Assembly: GCA_045587665.1 (NCBI GenBank)
Contig: JAZNCT010000088.1
Span: 1 to 64,000 of the forward strand
Direction of reading: 5' to 3'
Source: SIG710 sp045587665
GTDB taxonomy: Bacteria > Bacillota > Clostridia > Oscillospirales > CAG-272
Length of the DNA: 64,000 bases
Both the position numbers and the translations under genes were made by a program. Positions 47,969 through 56,707 of the stretch are shown here, one piece after another (positions within the stretch are counted from its first letter, which is position 1; each line of letters opens with the position of its first letter). The notes under the pieces were generated by a model. It saw only the letters and a list, made by a program, of their open reading frames with translations. It was not told where the DNA came from and did not search any database.

Positions 47969-48385
47969 ATGCCGGAAAATATTGACTCTAAAAACGTCAC
48001 CACGGCTGCTCTTGCTTATCTTGGTGACTGCGTTGTGGAAATATGCGTCCGCTCTCTGCTTGTAAAAGAAGGGCTTTCAAGCTCACGTCATCTGAATTCC
48101 GAAGCACTTAATTTTGTAAGAGCTCCGGAGCAGGCCGAAGCTCTACATAGAATTTTGGATGTTCTCACAGAAGAAGAAAACGCTGCATACCGAAGAGGAA
48201 GAAATATCGGCCACACAAACACCCCAAAAAACTGTACTGTTTCCCAGTATAGGCACGCAACAGGCTTTGAGGCTCTTTTCGGTTATCTTCATCTTGAAGG
48301 AAAAAACGAAAGGATCAATGAGCTTTTCTGCTTGGCATATGCGGATAAAATAGAAGATCTCAGAAATAAAAAATCAAAATTATAA
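47969..48385 (+). CDS. mrnC: Mini-ribonuclease III
   Basis: RNase III-fold enzyme that matures 23S rRNA; it lacks a separate dsRNA-binding domain. It is 138 residues. The motif LAYLGDCVVEICVRSLLVKE is the RNase III signature, and the catalytic Asp lies in LGDCVVE. The end has GFEALFGYLHLEGK, with the second acidic group. GGAGGGTATAAATG gives the start. It is usually found next to cysS in Bacillus; here it is with rnmV, so both enzymes act in rRNA maturation. Confidence 0.93.
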   Translation: MPENIDSKNVTTAALAYLGDCVVEICVRSLLVKEGLSSSRHLNSEALNFVRAPEQAEALHRILDVLTEEENAAYRRGRNIGHTNTPKNCTVSQYRHATGFEALFGYLHLEGKNERINELFCLAYADKIEDLRNKKSKL

Positions 48386-48404
48386 ATTAAAGGAGAATTT
48401 TATT

Positions 48405-48890
48405 ATGGAAAACATAAATGTTAAAATCACCGTTCAAAATTACGGTGAGATCGAGCTTGAGCTTTATCCCGATAAAGCTCCCATAACTGTTGAAAACTTT
48501 GTTCGCCTTGTTAAATCAAATTTCTATGAAAATCTCATTTTCCACCGTGTTATCGAGGGCTTTATGATTCAGGGCGGCGGCTATGACTACCTTATGAACG
48601 ATACAAATGCTGCTACGATAAAGGGCGAATTTGCTTCAAACGGCTTCACCCAGAATGATATAAAGCATACTCGCGGTGTTATCAGCATGGCAAGAACAAT
48701 GATACCAAACTCTGCTTCCTCTCAGTTCTTTATAATGCACAAGGATGCTCCTCATCTTGACGGTCAGTATGCCGCATTTGGTAAAGTTACAAAAGGCATT
48801 GAGGTTGTTGACAAAATTGCTTCTGTTCCAACAAACTTCAGCGATTGCCCTGTAACCCCCGTTATGATCGAAAAGATTGAAATGATCTAA
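48405..48890 (+). CDS. Cyclophilin-type peptidyl-prolyl cis-trans isomerase
   Basis: Protein of 161 residues with the cyclophilin core: ELYPDKAPITVENFVRL, FHRVIEGFMIQGGGYD, then SMARTMIPNSASSQFFIMHK and LDGQYAAFGKVTKGIEVV. No signal peptide, so cytosolic. AAAGGAGAATTTTATTATG gives the start. Last gene of the thiI-mrnC operon before a terminator. Confidence 0.95.
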   Translation: MENINVKITVQNYGEIELELYPDKAPITVENFVRLVKSNFYENLIFHRVIEGFMIQGGGYDYLMNDTNAATIKGEFASNGFTQNDIKHTRGVISMARTMIPNSASSQFFIMHKDAPHLDGQYAAFGKVTKGIEVVDKIASVPTNFSDCPVTPVMIEKIEMI

Positions 48891-48898
48891 AATAAACT

Positions 48899-48925
48899 AA
48901 AATCCGTCCAAAAGGACGGATTTTT
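48899..48925 (+). terminator. Terminator of the exonuclease-thiI-mrnC-PPIase operon
   Basis: AAAATCCGTCC pairs with GGACGGATTTT around AAAA, followed by TTTCTTTT. It begins 8 nt after the PPIase stop. Confidence 0.9.
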
Positions 48926-48948
48926 CTTTTATAAACAAACTTCGAAAA

Positions 48949-49672
48949 CAAACAAAAGCCCACTGCGTTTTCTCAACCCTAACAAACGATTTCCGATACC
49001 GAGAGCATTGAGGCGGCTTGCCTTCCCCTTTTTGCGCCGGTGATTTTGGGCGCAAAAAGGAACGGCGTGAGTTTCACGGAGCGACTTTGAAAATCGCAGA
49101 CTTGCGATTTTCGGGAGCGTGGGTCCGCCGAAAGGGTGTTCTTAGAGGGAAACGCCTTTCCCTCTAAGCGCGTTTTCGTCTATTTGGGGCGTACCAAATA
49201 GACTGCCCGCGCGGCATGAGCGCAGAAAAGGTTAGAAGTTAGTTTATCACCGAGAAAAGTTATCACATATGATTTTTCAGCGACAGAGGTTTTCTGCAGT
49301 AAGTTTTTTTATATAGAGTTTCTTGCTGCACAGAATTTTAGCCTATAGATAAACGCATAGGATAAAGTTTGGCTGAAATGTTTCTATCTTCTTGCGCTCA
49401 TGCCGCGCGGGCCCCTCCTTTGGCATTTCCCAAAGGAGGCAAAAGAAACATCAGAGGGGAACGCAGTTCCCCTCTGAGCACTCCCCTCCTATGAGGCCCT
49501 CGCTCCTGAAAATTGCAATTCTGCAATTTTCAAAGTCGCTCCGTAAACAGCATCGACATTCCCAAATTGCGCCATAAAGCACCGGCGCAATTTGGGTACA
49601 GCGAACCGCCAACTGCTGTCGTTCTCCGAAACCGATCGTTCGGAGTGAAAAATCGCAGTGGGCTTTTGTTTG
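48949..49672. repeat. 724-bp non-coding nested palindromic element
   Basis: The outer arms are a perfect 19-bp inverted repeat, CAAACAAAAGCCCACTGCG (48949-48967) and its complement (49654-49672). A second inverted repeat lies inside (49076-49099 with 49521-49544; 24 bp, one mismatch). A third, 20 bp perfect, is GCCCGCGCGGCATGAGCGCA (49205-49224 with 49393-49412). Local hairpins occupy nearly every interval: 49027-49060, 49089-49112, 49141-49168, 49178-49203, 49414-49439, 49452-49476, 49561-49596, 49624-49645. The centre (49225-49392) is AT-rich. There is no ORF, transposase or known RNA. The outer arms recur at 27136-27208. It looks like a large repeated, perhaps mobile, structure. Confidence 0.85.
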
Positions 49673-49694
49673 GCTTGATAGATAGTTTTCTCCG

Positions 49695-50090
49695 CTATTT
49701 GAGTATCATATATATCCCCGACCAAACCACTATAATTGCAAAAATACCCTTCAGCCAAGCTGTACTGATCTTTGAAAGCAAAAATGCCCCCAAAAGCCCG
49801 CCGAGCACTGCCGGGATCACATACACCCCAAACCGACTGAAATCTATATTGCCCCGAAGGGCATATATTGCCGCTGAAAGAAAGGATATGGGCAGTGTTG
49901 CCGCTATAACATTTGCAAATATATCTCTCCTTGCCATTTCCTCTTCCGAAAGCAGCTTTTCAAGCGCAAAGGTCATTATTATACCGCCTCCTGCTCCAAG
50001 CAGACCATTTGCAAGTCCGCCGAAAAAACCGGCAAAACAAAACAGAATCGTTCTTTCATTTGTTTTTAACTTTTCTTTTCTCATTTTCAA
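49695..50090 (-). CDS. TSUP/TauE-SafE-like half-size membrane protein
   Basis: Protein of 131 residues with four hydrophobic segments. The segment FAGFFGGLANGLLGAGGGIIM is the TauE/SafE repeat motif (GxxxGLLGxGGG) found once in each half of normal ~250-residue sulfite/sulfonate exporters. Only one half is present, and the gene is complete, so it may dimerise or pair with another half encoded elsewhere. It is transcribed away from ftsK and its stop lies 22 nt past the palindromic element. Substrate unknown. Confidence 0.78.
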   Translation of the reverse strand: MKMRKEKLKTNERTILFCFAGFFGGLANGLLGAGGGIIMTFALEKLLSEEEMARRDIFANVIAATLPISFLSAAIYALRGNIDFSRFGVYVIPAVLGGLLGAFLLSKISTAWLKGIFAIIVVWSGIYMILK

Positions 50091-50117
50091 GACCTAAAAT
50101 TTTTGATCATATTACTA

Positions 50118-50146
50118 TTGTAATTTTTTTCAATTGGTGTTATAAT
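50118..50146 (+). promoter_or_regulatory. Sigma-A promoter of the ftsK operon
   Basis: TTGTAA (50118-50123), 17-nt spacer, perfect TATAAT (50141-50146), 95 nt before the start codon. Confidence 0.75.
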
Positions 50147-50241
50147 ATAAGATAGATTTTTATACTATTTTTTCTTGATCACCGCAATAATATGCGCGAT
50201 AAAGAAAAAAACGTGAAAATATACGAAAGGATAATCCGATA

Positions 50242-52845
50242 ATGAAATCAAACGATTCAAAAAGATCCTCTTCTAAAAAGCCTTCGCTAAAGGTAAAAAA
50301 AGTAAACGATAAAAATAATCAAAAGAAAAAGGAAGCCGCGCCTCCAAGCTCAAAACAGCTGCTGCATCAGATAATCCCTTACATTTTGGGAGTGGTAGCT
50401 TTTTTTCTCGCTCTCTGCTTCCTTCTCGTTAACGTTATGAGCAAACCGGATTCAATGGGCTTTATCGGAAAGCTCATCACAAATATTCTCCTCGGTTTTC
50501 TCGGCTTTGGCGCCTTTCTCATTCCAATTATTCTCTCATATCTGGCTTTTATCTGGAGAAAGAGCATTGATGCAGGGCAAACAGGATATAAGATATTCTT
50601 TTCATGTGCCTGTGTTTTGCTTGTTTCCTCTCTTATCCATGTTTTTGTGCTTCAGGGTGACCCAACCTATATTTGGAATCCCATAAGGCTTTGGCAAAAC
50701 GGCTGTGCTCTTTCCGGCGGAGGTATTGTTGGCGGATATATCGGAAATCTGTTTTTCCTTGGTCTCCGCTTTATCGGTTCTCTCATCGTTATAATCGCGG
50801 TTTTGGCAATAACAATTATGTTCCTTTTCGGAATGACCCCGGACAATATTATCCTCTACATTAAATACCGCGCAAAGCTACGCGCAGAAAAAAAAGAGCT
50901 TGCCGCAAGAAACGGCGAAGATCCCGTCTTTATCGACAAGCCCCGCTTTACCCCAAAAGAAGTTGAGACAGAAGAAGTGGTAAAGCCCACAGCCAACTCT
51001 CGCCGCAGAAAGCGTACCTTTGATGTTGAGATAGACCCCGACACAGAAACAGAGGCTACACCCGAGGATCTTGGTCTTGAGTTTATGGACAACCCCGAAA
51101 GCAAGGAGCTTTCGGTTGAACCTACTGCTCCTGCAGACACCGGTATTGAAAACGGTATTCTTGCAAAGATAGACGAAAAAGAGCTTGACGATAGTCTTGA
51201 TGCCCTGTTTGGCAATGCTGAAGGAGCACCGGCAAAGGAAACTGCCGCTATAACAGAGGAACTCCCCAAAAAGGCAGAATCCGATGATGATTTTCTTACG
51301 GTAACAACCGAAACTATCACTGATATAAAGCCCGAAAAGCCCTTTTACGGTGAACAGCTCCGCGCAGAGATATATCCACCTATCTCGCTGCTTACCGAGG
51401 ACAAAAGCGTGAAAAGTGAAAACTTTACCGCAGAGCTTCGTTCAACAGCCGAGAAGCTGCAGGAAACACTGCTCAGCTTTAACGTGCGAACAAAGATCGT
51501 TGGCTATTCAAGAGGACCAACTGTAACTCGCTATGAGCTCCAGCCCGAAGCAGGAACGAGGGTGCGCAGTATATCAAACCTTGTTGATGATATAGCTCTC
51601 AACCTTGCGGCATCCGGGGGGGTCCGAATAGAAGCTCCGATCCCCGGTAAAAGTGCAGTTGGCATAGAGGTTCCAAACAAATCTCCCAGCACTGTTTATC
51701 TCAGAACAATTCTTGAAAGCCCCAAATTTTCCGAGAGCAAGAGCAAGGTTACAGCATGCCTTGGAGCAGACGTTGCGGGAAATCCGATAATTTTTGACAT
51801 TTCAAAAATGCCTCACCTGCTTATCGCAGGTGCAACCGGAATGGGTAAATCTGTTTGTATCAACTGTCTTATCATAAGCCTGCTTTATAAGGCTCTGCCA
51901 AAGGATGTTAAGCTTTTGCTCATCGACCCGAAAACAGTTGAATTCAAAATATACAAGGATATCCCACATCTTATCGCCCCTATCGTTACCGAGCCTAAGA
52001 AGGCAGCCGGAGCTCTTATAAAAATGGTTGAAGAAATGGAACGCCGTTTTGCACTTATCGAAGAGGTTGGAGTGAGAGACCTCAAATCCTATAACGAGGT
52101 TACGGCAAACGACCCCGAACGTGAGCATCTGCCCCAGATAGTTATCATCATCGACGAGCTTGCAGACCTTATGATGACAACACCGGATGATGTTGAAAAC
52201 TCCATATGCCGTCTTGCTCAAAAGGCAAGAGCTGCGGGAATGCACATCATTATCGGTACCCAGAGACCCTCTGTTGATGTTATCACAGGTCTTATCAAGG
52301 CAAACGTACCTTCAAGAATCGCTTGCACAGTTGCCTCCCAGGTGGACTCACGAACAATTATTGATATTGCAGGTGCAGAAAAGCTTATGGGACGAGGCGA
52401 TATGCTCTATGCTCCCGTTGGTGCTTCAAAGCCTCTGCGTGTTCAGGGTGCATTTGTAAGCGATAGCGAGGTTGAAGCTGTTTGCGAATACATCAAGACC
52501 AACACGGGCAAGGCAGAATATGACAGCAGTATCGTTGACGGCATTGAAGAAGCGGCCGCAAAGCTTGATTCTCCGAAGAAGGGCTCATCTTCTGCCGACA
52601 TCGGAAGTGATGACGGCTCAGACCCAATGCTCCGTCCTGCCATAGAGCTTGCTATCGACTGCGGAAAAATATCCACCTCTCTCATTCAGCGCAGGCTTTC
52701 TCTCGGCTACGGAAGAGCCGCAAAGCTGATCGACAAAATGGAACAGCTCGGTTACGTAGGCCCCCCGGAGGGTCAAAAGCCACGAGAAGTGCTCATAACA
52801 AAACAGATGTATATGGAAATGGTCGTTAACAACGATATTCAATAA
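50242..52845 (+). CDS. ftsK: DNA translocase FtsK/SpoIIIE
   Basis: Hexameric DNA pump that clears chromosome arms from the division or sporulation septum. It is 867 residues: a basic head, four to five transmembrane segments within about 45-200, an acidic linker to about 400, then the motor. Walker A is GATGMGKSV near 531, Walker B is IIIDELADLMM near 633, and IGTQRPSVDVITGLIKAN is typical. The C-terminal gamma winged helix (TSLIQRRLSLGYGRAAKLID) reads polarity sequences. AAAGGATAATCCGATAATG gives the start. First gene of an operon with tmk. Confidence 0.96.
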   Translation: MKSNDSKRSSSKKPSLKVKKVNDKNNQKKKEAAPPSSKQLLHQIIPYILGVVAFFLALCFLLVNVMSKPDSMGFIGKLITNILLGFLGFGAFLIPIILSYLAFIWRKSIDAGQTGYKIFFSCACVLLVSSLIHVFVLQGDPTYIWNPIRLWQNGCALSGGGIVGGYIGNLFFLGLRFIGSLIVIIAVLAITIMFLFGMTPDNIILYIKYRAKLRAEKKELAARNGEDPVFIDKPRFTPKEVETEEVVKPTANSRRRKRTFDVEIDPDTETEATPEDLGLEFMDNPESKELSVEPTAPADTGIENGILAKIDEKELDDSLDALFGNAEGAPAKETAAITEELPKKAESDDDFLTVTTETITDIKPEKPFYGEQLRAEIYPPISLLTEDKSVKSENFTAELRSTAEKLQETLLSFNVRTKIVGYSRGPTVTRYELQPEAGTRVRSISNLVDDIALNLAASGGVRIEAPIPGKSAVGIEVPNKSPSTVYLRTILESPKFSESKSKVTACLGADVAGNPIIFDISKMPHLLIAGATGMGKSVCINCLIISLLYKALPKDVKLLLIDPKTVEFKIYKDIPHLIAPIVTEPKKAAGALIKMVEEMERRFALIEEVGVRDLKSYNEVTANDPEREHLPQIVIIIDELADLMMTTPDDVENSICRLAQKARAAGMHIIIGTQRPSVDVITGLIKANVPSRIACTVASQVDSRTIIDIAGAEKLMGRGDMLYAPVGASKPLRVQGAFVSDSEVEAVCEYIKTNTGKAEYDSSIVDGIEEAAAKLDSPKKGSSSADIGSDDGSDPMLRPAIELAIDCGKISTSLIQRRLSLGYGRAAKLIDKMEQLGYVGPPEGQKPREVLITKQMYMEMVVNNDIQ

Positions 52846-52862
52846 TTTTTTGAGGAATATTT

Positions 52863-53540
52863 ATGGGAAAGTTTATTGTTATAGACGGTCTTGACGGATC
52901 AGGGAAGGGAACACAATCTGAAATATTAAAGTCAGCTCTTGAGAAAAAAGGCTACAAGGTCAGGCTTCTTTCCTTTCCGATGTATGAATGTGAAAGCAGC
53001 AGTCTTGTTCGTCTTTATCTTGGCGGTGCGCTTGGATCCGATCCTTCCGAAACAAATGCCTATGCGGCATCATCATTTTTTGCGGCAGACAGATATGTGA
53101 GCTACCGCACAGATTGGAAAAAGGATATAAATGACCCTGAAACAATAGTTATTGCCAACCGATTTACAACGGCAAATGCTGTTCATCAGCTTTCAAAAAT
53201 GCCAAGGGAGGAATGGGATGCCTTTCTTGATTGGCTTTGGGATTATGAATATAACAAGCTGGGTGTTCCTTCTCCCGACCTTGTATTATATCTTGAAATG
53301 ACTCCCGAAATATCTATGGCACTGGTAAGCCGCCGTTCAGAGCAGACAGGCCGACAAAAGGATATTCACGAGCTTGACCCGGATCATCTTAAAAACAGCT
53401 ATGCGGCGGCAATATATTCCTCAGAGAAGCTGGGCTGGCAGCGCATTTGCTGCTATGAGAACAGCGAGCCTCTCTCCATAGATAATATATCAAAAATGAT
53501 AGCCGAAAAAGTGCATAATATTCTCGGCATTGATTTATAA
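52863..53540 (+). CDS. tmk: Thymidylate kinase
   Basis: Phosphorylates dTMP to dTDP. It is 225 residues with P-loop GLDGSGKGT near residues 9-17, ADRYVS (DR of the substrate site) near 75, and a lid-like RRSEQTGRQKDIHE. The length and the inserted NRFTTANAVH loop match the Clostridial branch. GAGGAATATTTATG gives the start, 17 nt after ftsK. Confidence 0.92.
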   Translation: MGKFIVIDGLDGSGKGTQSEILKSALEKKGYKVRLLSFPMYECESSSLVRLYLGGALGSDPSETNAYAASSFFAADRYVSYRTDWKKDINDPETIVIANRFTTANAVHQLSKMPREEWDAFLDWLWDYEYNKLGVPSPDLVLYLEMTPEISMALVSRRSEQTGRQKDIHELDPDHLKNSYAAAIYSSEKLGWQRICCYENSEPLSIDNISKMIAEKVHNILGIDL

Positions 53541-53563
53541 TATTTCAAGAGGAGTGAACGCAA

Positions 53564-54457
53564 ATGACCAAAAAAATTTTTTGTGTGCTTCTTGCCGCAC
53601 TTTTATCTCTTTGCGCCTTTGTTTCATGTGAAACATCTGAGGGTGATAGCCAGGACTCAAATGGCGAAAATACCTCAGGGATCGGAGACCAGGCGCAGCT
53701 GCCGCTTATTTCAGAGCTTGATATAACCTTTTCGGGTAATAAAATATCCGCAAGCCAAAGCAGCTCCGCTATTGAGATAAATGAAAACGTGCTGACAATA
53801 AAGTCCGGCGGAAAATATACCCTCACCGGAGATCTTGATGGCGGAAGGATCATAGTAAATGCCCCAAAAACAGAAAAGGTGGAGCTTATTCTTTTCGGAA
53901 TAAACATCAGCTGCTCTGATAATGCTCCTATATATGTGAAAAGCTGTGACAAGGTAAAGATCATTCTTGAAAAAGGCACGGTAAACACTCTCACTGACGG
54001 AGTCAAATATGATCTCCCCTCAGGTGAGGATAAGCCGAATGCCTGCTTATACAGCTCCGAGGATATTGATATTGAAGGAGAAGGCACACTCATAGTAAAT
54101 GCAAACTACAACAACGGCATAGCTTCTAAAAACGATATTGATATTGAGAGCGGAAGAATTGAAATAAGTGCCAAAAACAACGCTATAAAGGGAAGGGACA
54201 GCGTAAGCATCCTGGGAGGGGAGGTCATAATAACCGCCTCCGACGACGGTATTAAATCCGACAACGAAGAGGATACTTCAAAGGGCTATATAAGCATAGA
54301 AGGCGGAAAAATTGAGATAAGTGCCGCTGACGACGCCATACAAGCCTGCAGTTCTGTCAGCCTGACAGGAGGCACTGTGATAACAACCGCTGAGGGAAAG
54401 GCAATAAACTGCGACGGAAATATAACCCTTTCTGAAGGCGTTTTAACAGAAAACTAA
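53564..54457 (+). CDS. Lipoprotein with right-handed beta-helix carbohydrate-binding domain (DUF4353-like)
   Basis: Protein of 297 residues. A lipobox-like AFVSC ends the signal peptide, and an acidic linker follows. The rest is a repeated beta-helix of short strands: VLTIKSGGKYTLTGDLDGGR, DIDIEGEGTLIVNAN, DIDIESGRIEISAKNNAIKG, SVSILGGEVIITASDDGIKS, YISIEGGKIEISAADDAIQA. The Gly-rich rungs ending in AI/GI + K/S resemble DUF4353 (Cthe_2159-type), reported to bind plant polysaccharides and Ca2+. No catalytic residues were recognised. It is membrane-anchored and may bind polysaccharide at the cell surface. Confidence 0.75.
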   Translation: MTKKIFCVLLAALLSLCAFVSCETSEGDSQDSNGENTSGIGDQAQLPLISELDITFSGNKISASQSSSAIEINENVLTIKSGGKYTLTGDLDGGRIIVNAPKTEKVELILFGINISCSDNAPIYVKSCDKVKIILEKGTVNTLTDGVKYDLPSGEDKPNACLYSSEDIDIEGEGTLIVNANYNNGIASKNDIDIESGRIEISAKNNAIKGRDSVSILGGEVIITASDDGIKSDNEEDTSKGYISIEGGKIEISAADDAIQACSSVSLTGGTVITTAEGKAINCDGNITLSEGVLTEN

Positions 54458-54473
54458 AAGAAAAGGAGCTCTT

Positions 54474-54719
54474 ATGATAAAGGATCCTATTATAAAAATA
54501 TTTGTCGTTTCAAGGCGGCTCTGGCGTGAAATCAAAAAACCCGTTATCAGAACCAGACTGGCTGGTAAATTTTCGATTCTTCAGAGCAGAGAAGCCTCGG
54601 AAAGCAACGAAAAAAAAGCGGTTTTCCACACGACCTTTGACCTTTCTATTGCAAAAATTCTCGTTTTTTTCATTGCTTTTAAGATGATCTATCGCTTTCT
54701 TAAACTGATCTTTGATTAA
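54474..54719 (+). CDS. Small membrane protein, unknown
   Basis: Protein of 81 residues with a basic head (MIKDPIIKIFVVSRRLWRE) and a C-terminal hydrophobic segment (AKILVFFIAFKMIYRFLKLI) near 60-79. AAAGGAGCTCTTATG is a strong start, 16 nt after the beta-helix lipoprotein. A shared terminator follows. No family recognised; tail-anchored topology is likely. Confidence 0.6.
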   Translation: MIKDPIIKIFVVSRRLWREIKKPVIRTRLAGKFSILQSREASESNEKKAVFHTTFDLSIAKILVFFIAFKMIYRFLKLIFD

Positions 54720-54758
54720 AAAAACGTCCTTTAGCTTCATAGCTAAAGGACGTTTTTT
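54719..54758. terminator. Bidirectional terminator between small membrane gene and ygiQ
   Basis: Perfect 18-bp stem, 54719-54736 with 54741-54758, around TCAT, with A/T tails on both sides. It overlaps the ends of both genes. Confidence 0.92.
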
Positions 54759-56682
54759 ATCTTTTCTTTTTTTGTTTTGTTTTTTTACCTTTTGTGCCGC
54801 CCGGGCTTGCCGTTTTTTGCTTTCCCTTATAATTCCTTTGGGTCAGATCCTTTTTCGGCGGCTTTATCAAACACTCCTGTCCAAAGCCAATAAGTTCCTC
54901 CCGGCCTGCTTTTTTAAGTGCCTCTGCAACAAGAGCCGCATTTTCCGGCCTTGAATACTGAAGCAGAGCCCTTTGAAGCTGTTTTTCGTGATAATCGGTG
55001 GTTACATAAACCTTTTTGCCGTCAAGAGGATTTATGCCGGTATAGTACATTACTGTTGAAGCAGTTCCCGGTGTTGGATAGTAGTCTTGCACCTGTTCGG
55101 GAGAATAACCGTCTTTCTTTAAACAGCGCGCAAGAGAAATAGCATCTTCAAGACGTGAGCCTGGATGACTTGACATAAGATAGGGCACGATATACTGCTC
55201 TTTGCCAAAACTCTTTGTAAGCTCAAAATATCTCTTTTTAAACCTTTCATATACCTCAAAATCAGGCTTGCCCATTTGCCGAAGAACCGCCGAGGAGCAA
55301 TGCTCCGGGGCAACCTTCAACTGACCGCTGACGTTGTCTCGCACCAGTTTTTTGAAAAAGCTCTCGTCCTTATCTGCCATAACATAGTCAAACCTTATAC
55401 CCGATCTTATAAACACCTTTTTAATTCCGGGCACAGCCTCAACCTGCTCGATAAGACTGATATACTCGGAGTGATCTACCTTCAGATTTTTGCATGGGGT
55501 TGGTGCCAGGCATTTTCTCTCGGCACAAACACCGCTCTGAAGCTGTTTATCGCAAGCAGGATAGCGGAAATTTGCCGTTGGACCGCCAATATCATGTATA
55601 TATCCTTTAAAATCCGGCAGTCTCGTTATGATCTCGGCTTCTCTCACAACGCTCTCGATACTGCGGGAGCGGAGTGTTCTGCCCTGATGAAAGGCAAGTG
55701 CACAAAAATTACAGGCACCAAAGCAGCCTCTGTTGTGAGTTATCGAAAATTTAACCTCGGCTATTGCCGGAACTCCGCCGTCCTTTTCATATGAAGGATG
55801 ATATCCCCTCATATAGGGCAGGGCATAGATTCTGTCAAGCTCCTCACGTTCAAGGGGCGGCATTGGCGGATTCTGCACCAGCATCTTGCCGTCATATATC
55901 TCGCAGATAGCCTTTCCGTTTATCGAATCCTGATTTTTATACTGCACGCCAAATGCCTTTGCATATTTCTGCTTGTCTTCCTTCAGTTCATTATAATCAA
56001 ATGTTGCCGCCACGGGAAAGTGTATCTTTTCATCCTTTTTGCAAAGATACACCGTTCCTCTAACGTCTCTTATTTTTTTTACAGGCACACCCTTTGAAAG
56101 CAATGCGGAGATGCGAAGCAATATATTTTCTCCCATTCCGTAAGTGAGAATATCAGCACGGGAATCTACGAGAATAGATCTGCGCACCTTGTTATCCCAA
56201 TAATCGTAATGGGCAAAGCGGCGAAGCGACGCTTCAAGACCGCCGATGATTATCGGTATATCTCCGTATGCTTCCCTTATCCTGTTGCAATATACTATAG
56301 TTGCTCTATCGGGTCGTGCACCCATTTTGCCGCCTGCCGAATAATAGTCGTATGAACGCTTTTTCTTTGCGGCGGTATAGTGGGCAACCATAGAGTCTAT
56401 ATTTCCTGCCGTTACAAGAAAGCCAAGGCGGGGTCTGCCATATATCTTAAAGCCCTCACAGCTTTTATAATCGGGCTGAGAAAGAATTGCCACTCTGTAG
56501 CCTGCATCCTCAAGAACTCTCGATATTATCGAAACGCCAAATGAAGGGTGGTCTACATAAGCGTCTCCCGTCACATAAACAAAATCGGGTGCATCCCAGC
56601 CTCTTTCGTCCATTTCCTTCCTGCTAAGGGGAAGAAAACTCATTCCTTCCTCGGGGAAAGGCTTTTTTTCTTTATTCTTCAT
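54757..56682 (-). CDS. YgiQ-family radical SAM protein
   Basis: Protein of 641 residues with a B12-binding-like N-terminal region (DYWDNKVRRSILVDSRADIL, then YGMGE) and the radical SAM motif in GCFGACNFCALAFHQGR near 325-341. It continues to a conserved PEHCSSAVLRQMGKPD segment and a YPTPGTASTVMYYTG region. YgiQ proteins are widely conserved and their reaction is not known. A Lys/Arg-rich tail (KGKKTKQKKKR) ends the protein. AAGGAAATAAAATG gives the start. It is 25 nt downstream of the ABC exporter pair on the same strand. Confidence 0.9.
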   Translation of the reverse strand: MKNKEKKPFPEEGMSFLPLSRKEMDERGWDAPDFVYVTGDAYVDHPSFGVSIISRVLEDAGYRVAILSQPDYKSCEGFKIYGRPRLGFLVTAGNIDSMVAHYTAAKKKRSYDYYSAGGKMGARPDRATIVYCNRIREAYGDIPIIIGGLEASLRRFAHYDYWDNKVRRSILVDSRADILTYGMGENILLRISALLSKGVPVKKIRDVRGTVYLCKKDEKIHFPVAATFDYNELKEDKQKYAKAFGVQYKNQDSINGKAICEIYDGKMLVQNPPMPPLEREELDRIYALPYMRGYHPSYEKDGGVPAIAEVKFSITHNRGCFGACNFCALAFHQGRTLRSRSIESVVREAEIITRLPDFKGYIHDIGGPTANFRYPACDKQLQSGVCAERKCLAPTPCKNLKVDHSEYISLIEQVEAVPGIKKVFIRSGIRFDYVMADKDESFFKKLVRDNVSGQLKVAPEHCSSAVLRQMGKPDFEVYERFKKRYFELTKSFGKEQYIVPYLMSSHPGSRLEDAISLARCLKKDGYSPEQVQDYYPTPGTASTVMYYTGINPLDGKKVYVTTDYHEKQLQRALLQYSRPENAALVAEALKKAGREELIGFGQECLIKPPKKDLTQRNYKGKQKTASPGGTKGKKTKQKKKR

Positions 56683-56707
56683 TTTATTTCCTTAAATTTT
56701 TTTGCTT

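Noticed and set aside
48949..49672. CRISPR array
   Set aside because: The hairpins differ in sequence and spacing; there are no equal direct repeats or spacers, and no cas gene.
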